The notes: generated by a model from the sequence alone, not told the origin. Positions 16,051 to 25,002 are shown, numbered from the stretch's first letter. The stretch is 64,000 nt of DNA from Streptomyces sp. NRRL S-31 (GCF_000718775.1 NZ_JOCB01000017.1:1-64000); one strand, 5' to 3'. Numbers and translations are program-made.

Positions 16051-16367
16051 CCGGCCGGCCCACCGTACCGTCCCCGCGGTGCGGCGGGCCTCCCGCGTCC
16101 GCCCCCGTCCGCCCCGTCCGCCCTCGTACCGGTGGCCCGCTTCCACAGCGGCCTCCGCACCAGGCTCCCGCCTTGCTGCCGCCTGGCTTCCGCCGGCCCC
16201 CGCCGCGCTCCCACCGGATGCCCCTCGGTTCAAGGGGCGGGACGGCGGGACACACCGTCGTCCGGGATGCCGGAGCGCCCCGGCGACGGCGGCCGGCATG
16301 GTGGGGTCGCCGTCCGGGTGCGACGCTGGGAGGGAGAGGTGTCCGACGAGGGGACCCAGGAGGGCCG
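16051..16367. other. Noncoding gap before the glutamate-cysteine-ligase-like gene
   Basis: About 317 bp of Pro/Ala/Arg-biased sequence with no supported gene. The final 40 bp contain AGGAGG directly ahead of the next ATG. No clear promoter was recognised. Confidence 0.5.
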
Positions 16368-17846
16368 ATGGGGCGTGACGTCCCGGCGCTCGTCTTCACC
16401 CGCGAGGACCGCCGCCGGTACCGGATCAAGATGCAGGAGTGCCTGGACGCGCTCGCGCAGATGCTGCGCGAGGCGCACTTCGAGTCGGAGCGGCCGCAGG
16501 TCGGCCTGGAGATCGAACTCAACCTGGTGGACGACGACGCCGAGCCGGCCATGCGCAACAGCGACGTGCTGGAGGCGATCTCCGACCCCGCCTGGTCCAC
16601 CGAGCTGGGCCGGTTCAACCTGGAGATCAACGTCCCGCCCCGGCGGCTGATCGCGGGCGGTCCGGACGCCTGGGAGTCGGAGATCCGCGACGCGCTGAAC
16701 CACGCCGAACAGCGGGCCGGGTCGGTCGGCACCCGGCTGATCATGATCGGGATCCTGCCGACGCTGCGGCAGGAGGACATCGGCGAGGACACGCTGTCGG
16801 AGAACCCCCGCTACCGGCTGCTCAACGACCAGGTCTTCGCCGCGCGCGGCGAGGACCTGCGCATCGAGATCGACGGCACCGACCGGCTGCGGACCTACGC
16901 GGACACGATCACCCCGGAGGCCGCGTGCACCAGCACGCAGTTCCATCTCCAGGTGTCGCCGGAGGAGTTCGCCGGCTACTGGAACGCGGCGCAGGCGATC
17001 GCCGGCGTCCAGGTCGCGCTCGCCGCCAACTCGCCCTTCCTGTTCGGCAAGGAGCTGTGGCACGAGACGCGCATCCCGCTGTTCGAGCAGGCCACCGACA
17101 CCCGCCCGGAGGAGATCAAGGTGCAGGGGGTACGACCCCGCGTATGGTTCGGCGAACGGTGGATCACCAGCGTCTTCGATCTGTTCGAGGAGAACGTGCG
17201 CTACTTCCCCGCGCTCCTCCCGCTGTGCGACGAACAGGACCCGGCCGAGACGCTGGACCGCGGCGACGTCCCCGAACTGTCCGAACTCACCCTGCACAAC
17301 GGCACGATCTACCGCTGGAACCGGCCGGTCTACGCCATCGCCCACGACCGGCCGCACATCAGGGTGGAGAACCGGGTGCTGCCCGCCGGCCCGACCGTCG
17401 CCGACACCCTCGCCAACGGCGCCTTCTACTACGGGCTCACCCGGGCCCTGGTGGAGGAGGACCGGCCGGTGTGGTCGCGGATGTCCTTCTCCGCCGCCCG
17501 GGACAATCTGCACGCCGCCGCCCGGCACGGCATCGACGCGCTGGTGTACTGGCCCGGGATGGGCGAGGTGCCGGTGCCCGAGCTGGTGCTGCGGCGGCTG
17601 CTGCCGCTGGCGCACCGGGGGCTGGAGCGCTCGGGCATGGACGCGGCATGGCGCGAGCCGCTGCTCGGCGTGATCGAGCAGCGCTGTGTGACGGCGCGCA
17701 ACGGAGCGGTGTGGCAGAAGGAGATGTTCCGGCATCTGGCCGCCACCACGCACGCCGGGCGGCACGAGGCGCTGCGTCGGATGACCCAGGTGTACATCGA
17801 CTACATGCACCTGAACGCCCCGGTGCACACCTGGCCGGTCGACTGA
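16368..17846 (+). CDS. Glutamate-cysteine ligase family enzyme (GCS2-like)
   Basis: A 492-residue ATP-dependent carboxylate-amine ligase of the GCS2 superfamily, which couples glutamate to an amine or cysteine. The N-terminal VGLEIELNLVDDDAEPAMRN has the Glu-rich metal site, followed by ELGRFNLEINVPPRRL, TSTQFHLQVSPEEF and HIRVENRVLPAGPTVAD with the catalytic Arg/Glu. Streptomyces make mycothiol instead of glutathione, so the real substrate is open. The ATG at 16368 follows AGGAGG by 4 nt. No pathway genes adjoin it. Confidence 0.78.
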   Translation: MGRDVPALVFTREDRRRYRIKMQECLDALAQMLREAHFESERPQVGLEIELNLVDDDAEPAMRNSDVLEAISDPAWSTELGRFNLEINVPPRRLIAGGPDAWESEIRDALNHAEQRAGSVGTRLIMIGILPTLRQEDIGEDTLSENPRYRLLNDQVFAARGEDLRIEIDGTDRLRTYADTITPEAACTSTQFHLQVSPEEFAGYWNAAQAIAGVQVALAANSPFLFGKELWHETRIPLFEQATDTRPEEIKVQGVRPRVWFGERWITSVFDLFEENVRYFPALLPLCDEQDPAETLDRGDVPELSELTLHNGTIYRWNRPVYAIAHDRPHIRVENRVLPAGPTVADTLANGAFYYGLTRALVEEDRPVWSRMSFSAARDNLHAAARHGIDALVYWPGMGEVPVPELVLRRLLPLAHRGLERSGMDAAWREPLLGVIEQRCVTARNGAVWQKEMFRHLAATTHAGRHEALRRMTQVYIDYMHLNAPVHTWPVD

Positions 17847-17892
17847 GTCGGCGCCGGCGGCGTGCGCGCCGCGTCCGCCCGGGCCACCGGGC

Positions 17893-18027
17893 GCGTCAGG
17901 GGGGGGTGTGCGGGACGGTCCGCGTCAGGCAGGTGTGGAGACGTTCCTCGTCAGGCGGATGGGCGGGACGGCCACGTCAGCGGATGCGCGGGACGGCCGC
18001 GTCAGGCGGACGTGCGGGACGGCCGTT
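17893..18027. repeat. Imperfect 23-27-bp tandem repeats entering the HxlR 3' end
   Basis: Units built on GTCAGGCGGATG-N-GCGGGACGG start near 17896, 17924, 17951, 17978 and 18001, drifting in sequence and length. The last copy overlaps the final codons of the HxlR-type regulator (stop at 18002), so its C-terminal PSRTSA tail is repeat-derived. Confidence 0.6.
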
Positions 18028-18388
18028 CCAGGGAGGCCCCGGGGCAGGACGGCGCGTCCGGCAGGTGGACCTTCGCCCACTCCGCCAGTTCGCGCAGGGC
18101 GGGCTCCAGGGCCGCTCCGGCGTCGGTCAGCCGGTAGGACACGCGCAGCGGGGGGCCCTCGTCGACCTCGCGCAGGACGAGGCCGGCCGCGCCGAGTTCG
18201 GCGAGCCGGTCGGACAGCATGCGTTCACTGATGCCGGGGACGGCCCGCCGCAGATCGGCGAAGTACGCGGGCTGTTCCACCAGGACGGCCACGATCGGAC
18301 CGCTCCACCGCTTGCCGAGCAGCTGGAAGACGCGGGTGATGCCAACGTCCACCCGCTTGCAGGCCGCGCTGTCGTGGTTGTCGTCCAT
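18002..18388 (-). CDS. HxlR-family redox-type regulator
   Basis: A 128-residue winged-helix regulator of the HxlR/YodB type. The core LLGKRWSGPIVAVL and RAVPGISERMLSDRLAELGAAGLVLREV (residues about 23-80) is intact. A cysteine at residue 10 (AACKR) sits where YodB-type sensors carry their conserved redox Cys, so thiol-based sensing of quinones or diamide is plausible. It is divergent from an azoreductase gene, the same pairing as YodB with azoR1 in Bacillus. It is likely a repressor of both genes, acting in the AT-rich gap between them. Confidence 0.85.
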   Translation of the reverse strand: MDDNHDSAACKRVDVGITRVFQLLGKRWSGPIVAVLVEQPAYFADLRRAVPGISERMLSDRLAELGAAGLVLREVDEGPPLRVSYRLTDAGAALEPALRELAEWAKVHLPDAPSCPGASLERPSRTSA

Positions 18389-18397
18389 GGCCCCAGG

Positions 18398-18475
18398 GTA
18401 CTACTCCGCCGTAGGGTGGTGAAAAAAAGTAAGCTCGTATGCTAAAAATAGTCCAGTACGAAACATCAGCCCGAG
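18398..18475. promoter_or_regulatory. AT-rich divergent control region between HxlR and azoreductase
   Basis: This is one of the few AT-rich blocks in the window. It contains GTACT (near 18399) and AGTAC (near 18455) as outer inverted half-sites around GTAGGGTGGTGAAAAAAAG and TATGCTAAAAATAG. TATGCT (about 18438) could serve as -10 for the azoreductase gene. It is the expected site of HxlR binding. Confidence 0.5.
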
Positions 18476-18516
18476 CCGCGGCGCGGGCCGTCCCTCACCT
18501 TTTTCCGGAGTCATCC

Positions 18517-19167
18517 ATGGCCACCCTGCTGCACATCGACTCGTCCCTGTTCCCGACCGAGGCGTCGTCCTCCCGCACCGTGACGGCGGCCTTCGCCAAG
18601 CACTGGCAGGAGGAGCACCCGGAGGGCACGGTCGTCTACCGCGACCTGGCGGCGCAGCCCGTCCCGCACATCACCGCCGACGCGCACCTCGCCGGCTTCG
18701 CCGACCCGGCCTCCCACACGCCGGAGCAGGCCGCCGCCTTCGCCGGGCGCCTGAAGCTGATCGAGGAGCTGGAGCAGGCCGACGCGGTGCTGATCGGCGC
18801 CCCGATGTACAACTACACGATCCCGTCGACCCTCAAGGCGTGGCTGGACAACGTGATCCTGTTCGGCCGCACCGCGGGCGAGAACCCCTCCGCCAAGGGC
18901 ACCCCGGTCACCGTCGTCGCCAGCCGGGGCGGCTCCTACGCGCCGGGCACCCCGCGCGAGGGTTTCGAGTACGTGCAGAACTACCTCGAGGCCGCCCTCG
19001 GCAGCGGCCTCGGCCTGGACGTGGAGTTCATCGTCCCGGAGCTGACCATGGCGTCGCAGAACCCGGCGATGGCCGAGCTGGTCCCGCTGTACGAGGCCTC
19101 CCGTGACCGCGCCCTGGAGGACGCCGCCGTCAAGGCCCGCGAGCTCGCCAAGCGTCTCGCGGCCTGA
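18517..19167 (+). CDS. azoR: FMN-dependent NADH-azoreductase / quinone reductase
   Basis: A 216-residue flavodoxin-like oxidoreductase. The first strand MATLLHIDSSLFP, the FMN-contacting APMYNYTIPSTLKAWLDN (about residues 92-109) and SRGGSY (about 134-139) match AzoR. It transfers two electrons from NADH to quinones or azo bonds and protects against electrophile stress. The ATG at 18517 has GGAG 8 nt upstream; the longer frame starting at 18439 lacks a ribosome-binding site. The divergent HxlR gene is its likely repressor. Confidence 0.9.
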   Translation: MATLLHIDSSLFPTEASSSRTVTAAFAKHWQEEHPEGTVVYRDLAAQPVPHITADAHLAGFADPASHTPEQAAAFAGRLKLIEELEQADAVLIGAPMYNYTIPSTLKAWLDNVILFGRTAGENPSAKGTPVTVVASRGGSYAPGTPREGFEYVQNYLEAALGSGLGLDVEFIVPELTMASQNPAMAELVPLYEASRDRALEDAAVKARELAKRLAA

Positions 19168-19242
19168 GCACCACGCGGACCCGCACGGCACACCCCGGCG
19201 CCGAGCCCGCACGGCGGGCGCCGGTGCCGAGCCCGCACCGCG

Positions 19243-19275
19243 GACCCCGGACCACCCGCAGGGTGGTCCGGGGTC
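19243..19275 (+). terminator. Perfect hairpin after azoR
   Basis: A 15-bp perfect stem (GACCCCGGACCACCC and its complement) with loop GCA lies 75 nt beyond the azoreductase stop. It can also serve the convergent Cache-domain gene. Confidence 0.8.
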
Positions 19276-19334
19276 ACGCGCGTTCCCGGGATGCCGTGCG
19301 GGCCCGCGCGTCTCCGGGGCATCGCGGGCCGTGC

Positions 19335-20096
19335 TCAGGCCAGGACCAGCACCAGGGGTACGCCCCCGCACGGCACCAGGCGCAGCCCGTCGTGGGCGCC
19401 GGGCCGCGCGTCGGCGAGGAGCGCGCCGAAGTCCGGGCCCCGGGTGAGGGAGCCGGCCGGCTGGGCGGGGTCGGCGGAGGCGGCCACCCGGCCGCGGGCG
19501 TTGACCAGCCGGGCCGGGCGGGACAGCCCGCACAGCAGCGGCAGGACCGCCGCCTCGAAGTGCCGCAGATACACATCGGCCGCCGCCACTCCGGCGAACC
19601 GCCCCTGGAACAGCACCGGTTCGGACAGCGTGAGGCTGTACTCGGCGGAGCAGAGGTAGTCCACGTACGGTCCGGCCACGGCCCGACGCCCGGTGTCGCG
19701 GGGCAGCGTGAACCAGTCCCAGTGGGTGTAGTCGGAGTAGGCCGACCGCTCGGGGTCGAGGTCGGCCAGGAGCGGACGCACGGCGCCGTCGGCACCCGAC
19801 TGCCACCACTCCAGCCAGCCCGGCACATCGGCCAGCAGCCCCGGCGCCACGACGAAGCCGACGCCGGAGACGAGTTCCCCGCGGTCCAGCCGCAGGTGCA
19901 GTCCGGGGCGCAGCGCGGCGAGGTCGCGGCTGGCGGGCCGACGCCCCTCGGCGGCCACCCGGCGCAGCAGGGCCGCGGTGTCGGCGCGGGTGGCGGCGAC
20001 CGCCTCGAAGACGGCCTCCAGCGCGCCGCCGACCTGAGCGGCGACCCGGGTCTCCGGCTCCGTGGCGACGGTGGCGCGTCCGGGGCTGACGCCCAT
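19335..20096 (-). CDS. Soluble Cache-domain (PDC sensor) protein
   Basis: A 253-residue protein with no signal peptide or membrane helix. Its centre (about residues 75-200) has the dCache/PDC sensor pattern: SGVGFVVAPGLLADVPGWLEWW, SDYTHWDWFTLPRDTGRRAVAGPYVDY, SLTLSEPVLFQGRFAGVAAADV. Such domains normally bind amines or organic acids outside the cell at the front of receptors; here the domain stands alone in the cytoplasm. It lies 37 nt downstream of the FadR-type regulator in the same operon and opposite a polyamine ABC operon, so it may be a ligand-binding accessory. Confidence 0.75.
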   Translation of the reverse strand: MGVSPGRATVATEPETRVAAQVGGALEAVFEAVAATRADTAALLRRVAAEGRRPASRDLAALRPGLHLRLDRGELVSGVGFVVAPGLLADVPGWLEWWQSGADGAVRPLLADLDPERSAYSDYTHWDWFTLPRDTGRRAVAGPYVDYLCSAEYSLTLSEPVLFQGRFAGVAAADVYLRHFEAAVLPLLCGLSRPARLVNARGRVAASADPAQPAGSLTRGPDFGALLADARPGAHDGLRLVPCGGVPLVLVLA

Positions 20097-20133
20097 GGTG
20101 TCCTCCAGCGGACGGGAACCGGACGCGGTGCGG

Positions 20134-20880
20134 TCAGAGGGTGAGGCGCAGGGCGGCGAGCCGCGCCACGGACTCCCTGACGCACCGCTCGGCCAGGGGA
20201 CCGGCCGTTTCGTCGGCCCCATCCTGCACCGCGGCGATGACACGGCGGTGACGGTCCGCAACTTCTTCACGATATGCGTCCTCGGCCAGGACGAGGCAGA
20301 CCAGGGCGCCCACCTCGCTCTGGAGGGCGACCTGTTCCCGGGTGAGCCGGGCGGACTGGGCGGCGGCGGCGAGTTCGACGTGGAAGCGGCCGTACAGCCG
20401 GCCGCGCGCCGCCGCGTCGTCGGCGCGCTCCAGCTCCCGCGCCGTGCGGAGCAGCGGCTGGAGGTCCTCGGGTCCGGTGCGCCGGGCGGCGAGCCTGGCG
20501 GCGGCACCGGACAGGGCGGCCCAGTGGTCGCCGAGGTCGCGCAGTTCCTCGGGGCTCCAGCCGCGCAGCCGGGCCCGGAGCCGGTCGTCGGCCGGGACCT
20601 CGGGCAGGGAGACGAAGCTGCCGCCGCCACGACCCCGGCGGGTGGTGACCAGCCCCTGCTGCCGCAGCGCCATGAGCGCCTCGCGCAGGGTGACCGTGGA
20701 GACACCGAGCCGTGCGGCGAGGTCGCTCTCGCCGGGGAGCTGCTCGCCGTCGGCGAGGAGGCCCAGCTCGATGGCGTCGCCTATGCGGCGGACGACCGCG
20801 TCCACGCGGGCCCGACTGTCCAGCGGGCTGAAGACGGCCCTGCGGGCGCCTGTGCCGGTCTCGTGCTGCCTCACGGCCAC
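20134..20880 (-). CDS. GntR/FadR-family (FCD) regulator
   Basis: A roughly 248-residue regulator with an N-terminal winged helix (LPGESDLAARLGVSTVTLREALMALRQQGLVTTRRGRGGG, about residues 46-86) and a C-terminal all-helical FCD ligand domain with metal-binding histidines. Several in-frame GTGs exist (20883, 20880, 20874); GAGG about 6 nt upstream favours 20880. It is divergent from potABCD, and two inverted repeats lie between them, so it probably controls polyamine uptake and the Cache-domain gene. Confidence 0.85.
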   Translation of the reverse strand: MAVRQHETGTGARRAVFSPLDSRARVDAVVRRIGDAIELGLLADGEQLPGESDLAARLGVSTVTLREALMALRQQGLVTTRRGRGGGSFVSLPEVPADDRLRARLRGWSPEELRDLGDHWAALSGAAARLAARRTGPEDLQPLLRTARELERADDAAARGRLYGRFHVELAAAAQSARLTREQVALQSEVGALVCLVLAEDAYREEVADRHRRVIAAVQDGADETAGPLAERCVRESVARLAALRLTL

Positions 20881-20895
20881 CACCTCGTGCGTTGA

Positions 20896-20946
20896 CTCAA
20901 GCTTTACCCTAAGGGGCTCTTGAGCTGTGACCTATGAGTTCATAGG
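20896..20946. promoter_or_regulatory. Two inverted repeats in the GntR-potA intergenic region
   Basis: CCTATGA-GT-TCATAGG at 20931-20946 is a perfect 7-2-7 inverted repeat lying 38 nt before the potA start. CTCAAG-N17-CTTGAG spans 20896-20924. The first is the more likely FadR-type operator. Together they fill the short gap between the divergent genes. Confidence 0.65.
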
Positions 20947-20984
20947 TTTGCGGTCAACGTTCAGCGCGCCAGAAAGGTTCCCCC

Positions 20985-22016
20985 ATGGAGGGAAGTGCGA
21001 TCCGGCTGGAGGGCCTGCGGAAGTCGTTCGGCGGGACCGCGGCCGTGGCCGGTGTCGATCTGGACGTCCGGGACGGCGAGTTCTTCTCGATACTCGGCCC
21101 GTCCGGCTCCGGCAAGACGACGGTGCTGCGGCTGGTCGCCGGGTTCGAGACCCCCGACCAGGGCCGGATCGAGCTGGCGGGGCAGGAGGTCACCGGCCTC
21201 GCCCCGTTCGAACGGGACGTGCACACCGTCTTCCAGGACTACGCCCTCTTCCCGCACATGACGGTCGAGCAGAACGTCGCGTACGGACTGCGGGTCCGCC
21301 GGGTGCCGAAGGCCGAACGGCTGGTCCGCGCCCGCGAGGCGCTCGCCGGGGTCCGTCTCGAAGGCTACGGCCCGCGGCGGCCCGCGCAGTTGTCCGGCGG
21401 GCAGCGCCAGCGCGTCGCGCTCGCCCGGGCCCTCGTCGGCCGCCCCCGCGTCCTGCTGCTGGACGAGCCGCTCGGCGCGCTCGACCTGAAGCTGCGCGAG
21501 CGGATGCAGGTCGAACTCAAGGCGCTCCAGCGGGAAGTGGGCATCACCTTCGTCCTCGTCACCCACGACCAGGAGGAGGCCCTGACGATGAGCGACCGGA
21601 TCGCCGTCTTCGACCGGGGCCGCGTCGCCCAGGTCGGCACCCCGGCGGAGATCTACGAACGCCCGGCGACACCGTTCGTCGCCTCCTTCGTCGGCACCTC
21701 GAACCTCCTGGAGGGGGACGCGGCCCGGCGGATCACCGGAGCACCGGGCACGTACAACATCCGCCCGGAGAAGATCCGCGTCCTGAAGGAGTCCGCCGAG
21801 GCCGACGTACCGGAGCACGCCACCGCCACCGGCACCGTCGCGGAGGTCGTCTACCTCGGCGACGCCACCCGCTTCCTGGTCGACCTGGACGGCGGCGGCC
21901 GGCTCACCGCGCTCCAGCAGAACCTGGAGACCTCCTCGGCGGACGTGGCCGCCTACCGCGGCAGCCGGGTCCGCCTCCGGTGGCACCGCCGGCACGCCGT
22001 CCCGCTCCCCTCCTGA
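20985..22016 (+). CDS. potA: Polyamine ABC transporter ATP-binding protein
   Basis: A 343-residue ABC ATPase. Walker A GPSGSGKT is near residues 39-46, the Q-loop FQDYALFPHMTV, signature LSGGQRQRVALARAL, Walker B VLLLDEPLGALD and switch His in VTHDQEEA are all intact. The C-terminal TOBE domain (YNIRPEKIRV ... GTVAEVVYLGDATRFLVDL) is typical of PotA, which energises spermidine/putrescine uptake. It is the first gene of a four-gene operon followed by the binding protein and two permeases. Confidence 0.88.
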   Translation: MEGSAIRLEGLRKSFGGTAAVAGVDLDVRDGEFFSILGPSGSGKTTVLRLVAGFETPDQGRIELAGQEVTGLAPFERDVHTVFQDYALFPHMTVEQNVAYGLRVRRVPKAERLVRAREALAGVRLEGYGPRRPAQLSGGQRQRVALARALVGRPRVLLLDEPLGALDLKLRERMQVELKALQREVGITFVLVTHDQEEALTMSDRIAVFDRGRVAQVGTPAEIYERPATPFVASFVGTSNLLEGDAARRITGAPGTYNIRPEKIRVLKESAEADVPEHATATGTVAEVVYLGDATRFLVDLDGGGRLTALQQNLETSSADVAAYRGSRVRLRWHRRHAVPLPS

Positions 22017-22078
22017 CACCCGGCACCGTCCCCCCTGCCTGGCTCCCCTGACTCCCCCTGACTCCCTTGGAGAACGCC

Positions 22079-23278
22079 GTGCGTCACACCCGTACCCCGC
22101 GCACCGCGGCCATGTGCGCCGCCGCGCTGCTGCTCGCCTCCGCCTGCGATTCCGCGGGCTCCGGCGGCTCACCGGCCACCGGGCTCAACCCGCCCGACCT
22201 CAAGGCGCCGACGAAGCTCGGCAGGACGGAGGGCCGGGTCAACCTCATCGCCTGGGCCGGCTACGTCGAGGACGGCTCCGACGACCCCGGCGCGGACTGG
22301 GTCAGCGGCTTCGAGAAGCGGACGGGGTGCCAGGTCCGCTCCAAGGTCGCCGCCAGCTCGGACGAGATGGTCAAACTGATGAAGACCGGCGAGTACGACG
22401 CCGTGTCCGCCTCCGGCGACGCCTCCCTGCGTCTGATCGCCTCCGGTGACGCGGCCCCCGTCAACACCGCCCTCGTCCCCCACTACAAGGAGGTCTTCAG
22501 CGGGCTGAAGAACGGCGCCTGGAACTCCGTCGAGGGCCGGATGTACGGCATCCCGCACGGCCGGGGCGCCAACCTGCTGATGTACGACACCGCGAAGGTC
22601 TCGCCCGCGCCCACCTCCTGGTCCGCCGTCTTCAACGACGCCGACCGGTACAAAGGGCACGTCACCGCCTACGACTCGCCGATCTACATCGCCGACGCGG
22701 CCCTGTACCTGAAGGCCGCCCGGCCCGAGCTGGGGATCAAGGACCCGTACGCGCTGGACCAGCGGCAGTTCGATGCCGCCGTGGCGCTGCTGAAGAAGCA
22801 GAACGCGGACGTCGGCGAGTACTGGAGCGACTACCTGAAGGAGGTCTCCGCCTTCAAGAGCGGTGACTCGGTGATCGGTACGACCTGGCAGGTGATCGCC
22901 GGCCTCGCCGCCTCCGAGGGCGCGAAGGTCAAGACCCTGGTGCCGAAGGAGGGTTCGACCGGCTGGTCCGACACCTGGATGGTCTCCAGCAAGGCCGCGC
23001 ACCCCAACTGCGCCTACAAATGGCTGGACTGGATCGTCTCCCCCGAGGTCAACGCCCAGGTCGCCGAGTACTTCGGGGAGGCCCCGGCCAACTCCCGGGC
23101 GTGCGCCCACACTCGTGACAAGAACTTCTGCACGGTCTACCACGCCGCCGACGAGAACTACTGGAAGAGGATCGCCTTCTGGAACACGCCCATCGAGCAG
23201 TGCCTCGACGGCCGCCGGGACGTGAAGTGCGTGCCGTACGCCCGGTGGGTGCGGGCCTGGACCGAGATCAAGGGCTGA
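22079..23278 (+). CDS. potD: Polyamine-type substrate-binding lipoprotein
   Basis: A 399-residue secreted lipoprotein of the PotD/PotF family. The signal peptide ends in a lipobox LLASAC with Cys23. The mature part carries VNLIAWAGYVEDG, FEKRTGCQV, YDAVSASGDASLRLI and a C-terminal WLDWIVSPEVNAQVAEYFGEAPAN, the usual PotD pattern. It binds the polyamine and delivers it to the PotB/PotC channel. The GTG at 22079 is preferred over a TTG at 22067 because GGAG lies 7 nt upstream of it. Confidence 0.85.
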   Translation: MRHTRTPRTAAMCAAALLLASACDSAGSGGSPATGLNPPDLKAPTKLGRTEGRVNLIAWAGYVEDGSDDPGADWVSGFEKRTGCQVRSKVAASSDEMVKLMKTGEYDAVSASGDASLRLIASGDAAPVNTALVPHYKEVFSGLKNGAWNSVEGRMYGIPHGRGANLLMYDTAKVSPAPTSWSAVFNDADRYKGHVTAYDSPIYIADAALYLKAARPELGIKDPYALDQRQFDAAVALLKKQNADVGEYWSDYLKEVSAFKSGDSVIGTTWQVIAGLAASEGAKVKTLVPKEGSTGWSDTWMVSSKAAHPNCAYKWLDWIVSPEVNAQVAEYFGEAPANSRACAHTRDKNFCTVYHAADENYWKRIAFWNTPIEQCLDGRRDVKCVPYARWVRAWTEIKG

Positions 23279-23281
23279 GCC

Positions 23282-24175
23282 GTGCCGACCGCCCTGCCCT
23301 CCGGCGCCCGCCGGGGAACCGTCCGGCGGCTCGCCGCGGCCCTGCACCGCAGGCCCCGGCTGCGCCTGGCCCTCCTGCTCACCGCGCCGCTGCTCTGGCT
23401 CGCCGTGCTCTACCTCGGCTCGCTGGCGGTCCTGTTCCTCGCCGCCTTCTGGACGACGGACACCTTCACCTCCCAGGTGGTGAAGGTGTGGTCGACGGAC
23501 AACTTCCACCAGCTGTTCACCACACCGGTCTACCGCCAGGTCATCCTGCGCAGTGTCGGCGTGGCCCTCGCGGTGACCGCGCTGTGCGCGCTGATCGCCT
23601 TCCCGGTCGCCTTCTACACCGCCCGGGTGGCCCGGCCGCGCCTGCGTCCGCTGCTCGTGGTGGCCATCCTCACCCCGCTGTGGGCGAGTTACCTGGTCAA
23701 GGTGTACGCCTGGCGGCTGATCCTGTCCGAGGGCGGACTCGCCGACTGGATGCTCGCGCCGTTCGGGCTGAGCGGCCCCGGCTACGGGCTGCCCGCCACG
23801 GTCCTCACCCTGACCTACCTCTGGCTGCCGTACATGATCCTGCCGGTCCACACCGCCCTCGAACGGCTCCCGGCCCACCTGCTCGACGCGTCCGCCGACC
23901 TCGGGGCCCGCGCGGGCCGCACCTTCCGCTCCGTCGTGCTGCCCCTGGTGCTGCCGTCGGTCGCCGCCGGTTCCGTCTTCACCTTCTCGCTCAGCCTCGG
24001 CGACTACATCACGGTGCAGATCGTCGGCGGCAAGACACAGCTCGTCGGCAACCTCGTGTACTCCAACATCGAACTCGACCTGCCCATGGCCGCCGCGCTC
24101 GCCACCGCGCCCGTGGCCGTGATCGTCCTGTACCTGCTGGCGATCCGCCGCACCGGCGCCCTCGACAGCCTGTAG
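23282..24175 (+). CDS. potB: Polyamine ABC transporter permease
   Basis: A 297-residue inner-membrane permease with six hydrophobic segments. The EAA loop near the end reads LERLPAHLLDASADLGARAGRTFRSVVLP, the site that contacts the ATPase. It follows the binding-protein stop by only 3 nt (GTG at 23282) and precedes the second permease by 11 nt. It forms the PotB half of the heterodimeric channel. Confidence 0.87.
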   Translation: MPTALPSGARRGTVRRLAAALHRRPRLRLALLLTAPLLWLAVLYLGSLAVLFLAAFWTTDTFTSQVVKVWSTDNFHQLFTTPVYRQVILRSVGVALAVTALCALIAFPVAFYTARVARPRLRPLLVVAILTPLWASYLVKVYAWRLILSEGGLADWMLAPFGLSGPGYGLPATVLTLTYLWLPYMILPVHTALERLPAHLLDASADLGARAGRTFRSVVLPLVLPSVAAGSVFTFSLSLGDYITVQIVGGKTQLVGNLVYSNIELDLPMAAALATAPVAVIVLYLLAIRRTGALDSL

Positions 24176-24186
24176 GAAGGAGCGCC

Positions 24187-25002
24187 ATGCATCTTGGCCG
24201 CACCGCGCGCATCGCCCTGCGGATCGGCGCCGGGCTCGGTTTCGCGGTGATCTACGCCCCGCTGCTGCTGGTCCTCGTCAACTCCCTCAACCCGGACCGC
24301 AGCGCGAGCTGGCCGCCGCCGGGACTGACCACCCGCTGGTGGTCGGTGGCGGCGCACAACCCCGGTGCCCGCGAGGCGCTGTGGGTCTCGGTGAAGGCGG
24401 GGCTCGGGGCCACCGCCATCGCACTGGTGCTCGGCACGCTCATCGCGTTCGCCGTGGCCCGGCACCGCTTCTACGGGCGGGACACGGTCTCCTTCGTCGT
24501 GGTGCTGCCGATCGCGCTGCCCGGCATCGTGACGGGCATCGCCCTCAACTCGGCCTTCGGCACGGTGCTGGAGCCGCTCGGGGTGGGCCTCGGCCTGTTC
24601 ACCGTGATCGTCGGGCACGCCACGTTCTGCGTCGTGGTGGTCTTCAACAACGTGGTGGCCCGGCTGCGCCGTACGGCCGGCTCCTACGAGGAGGCGGCGC
24701 TCGACCTCGGCGCGACCACCTTCCGCGCCTTCGCGGACGTCACCTTCCCGCTGGTCCGCTCGGCGCTGCTGGCGGGCGGTCTGCTCGCCTTCGCCCTGTC
24801 CTTCGACGAGGTCGTGGTGACCACGTTCACCGCGGGACCCGGCGTCGTCACCCTGCCCCTCTGGATCTTCGACAACATGACCCGGCCCCGGCAGGCACCG
24901 GTGGTGAACGTCGTGGCCGCGGTCCTCGTGCTGCTGTCGGTGGTGCCGATCTACGTCGCCCAGCGGCTGTCCGCGGACACGGCGACGTCGAGCCGGGTGT
25001 GA
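24187..25002 (+). CDS. potC: Polyamine ABC transporter permease
   Basis: A 271-residue permease, the PotC partner. Six membrane segments and the EAA loop RRTAGSYEEAALDLGATTFRAFADVTFPL are present. The C-terminal WIFDNMTRPRQAPVVNVVAAVLVLLSVVPIYVAQRL is typical. The ATG at 24187 follows AAGGAG by 6 nt. It is the last gene of the pot operon. Confidence 0.87.
   Translation: MHLGRTARIALRIGAGLGFAVIYAPLLLVLVNSLNPDRSASWPPPGLTTRWWSVAAHNPGAREALWVSVKAGLGATAIALVLGTLIAFAVARHRFYGRDTVSFVVVLPIALPGIVTGIALNSAFGTVLEPLGVGLGLFTVIVGHATFCVVVVFNNVVARLRRTAGSYEEAALDLGATTFRAFADVTFPLVRSALLAGGLLAFALSFDEVVVTTFTAGPGVVTLPLWIFDNMTRPRQAPVVNVVAAVLVLLSVVPIYVAQRLSADTATSSRV

Noticed and set aside
20896..20924. HspR-type HAIR site (CTTGAGT-N7-ACTCAAG)
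   Set aside because: The half-sites are in the opposite order (CTCAAG...CTTGAG) and spaced 17 nt, so it is not a HAIR element.
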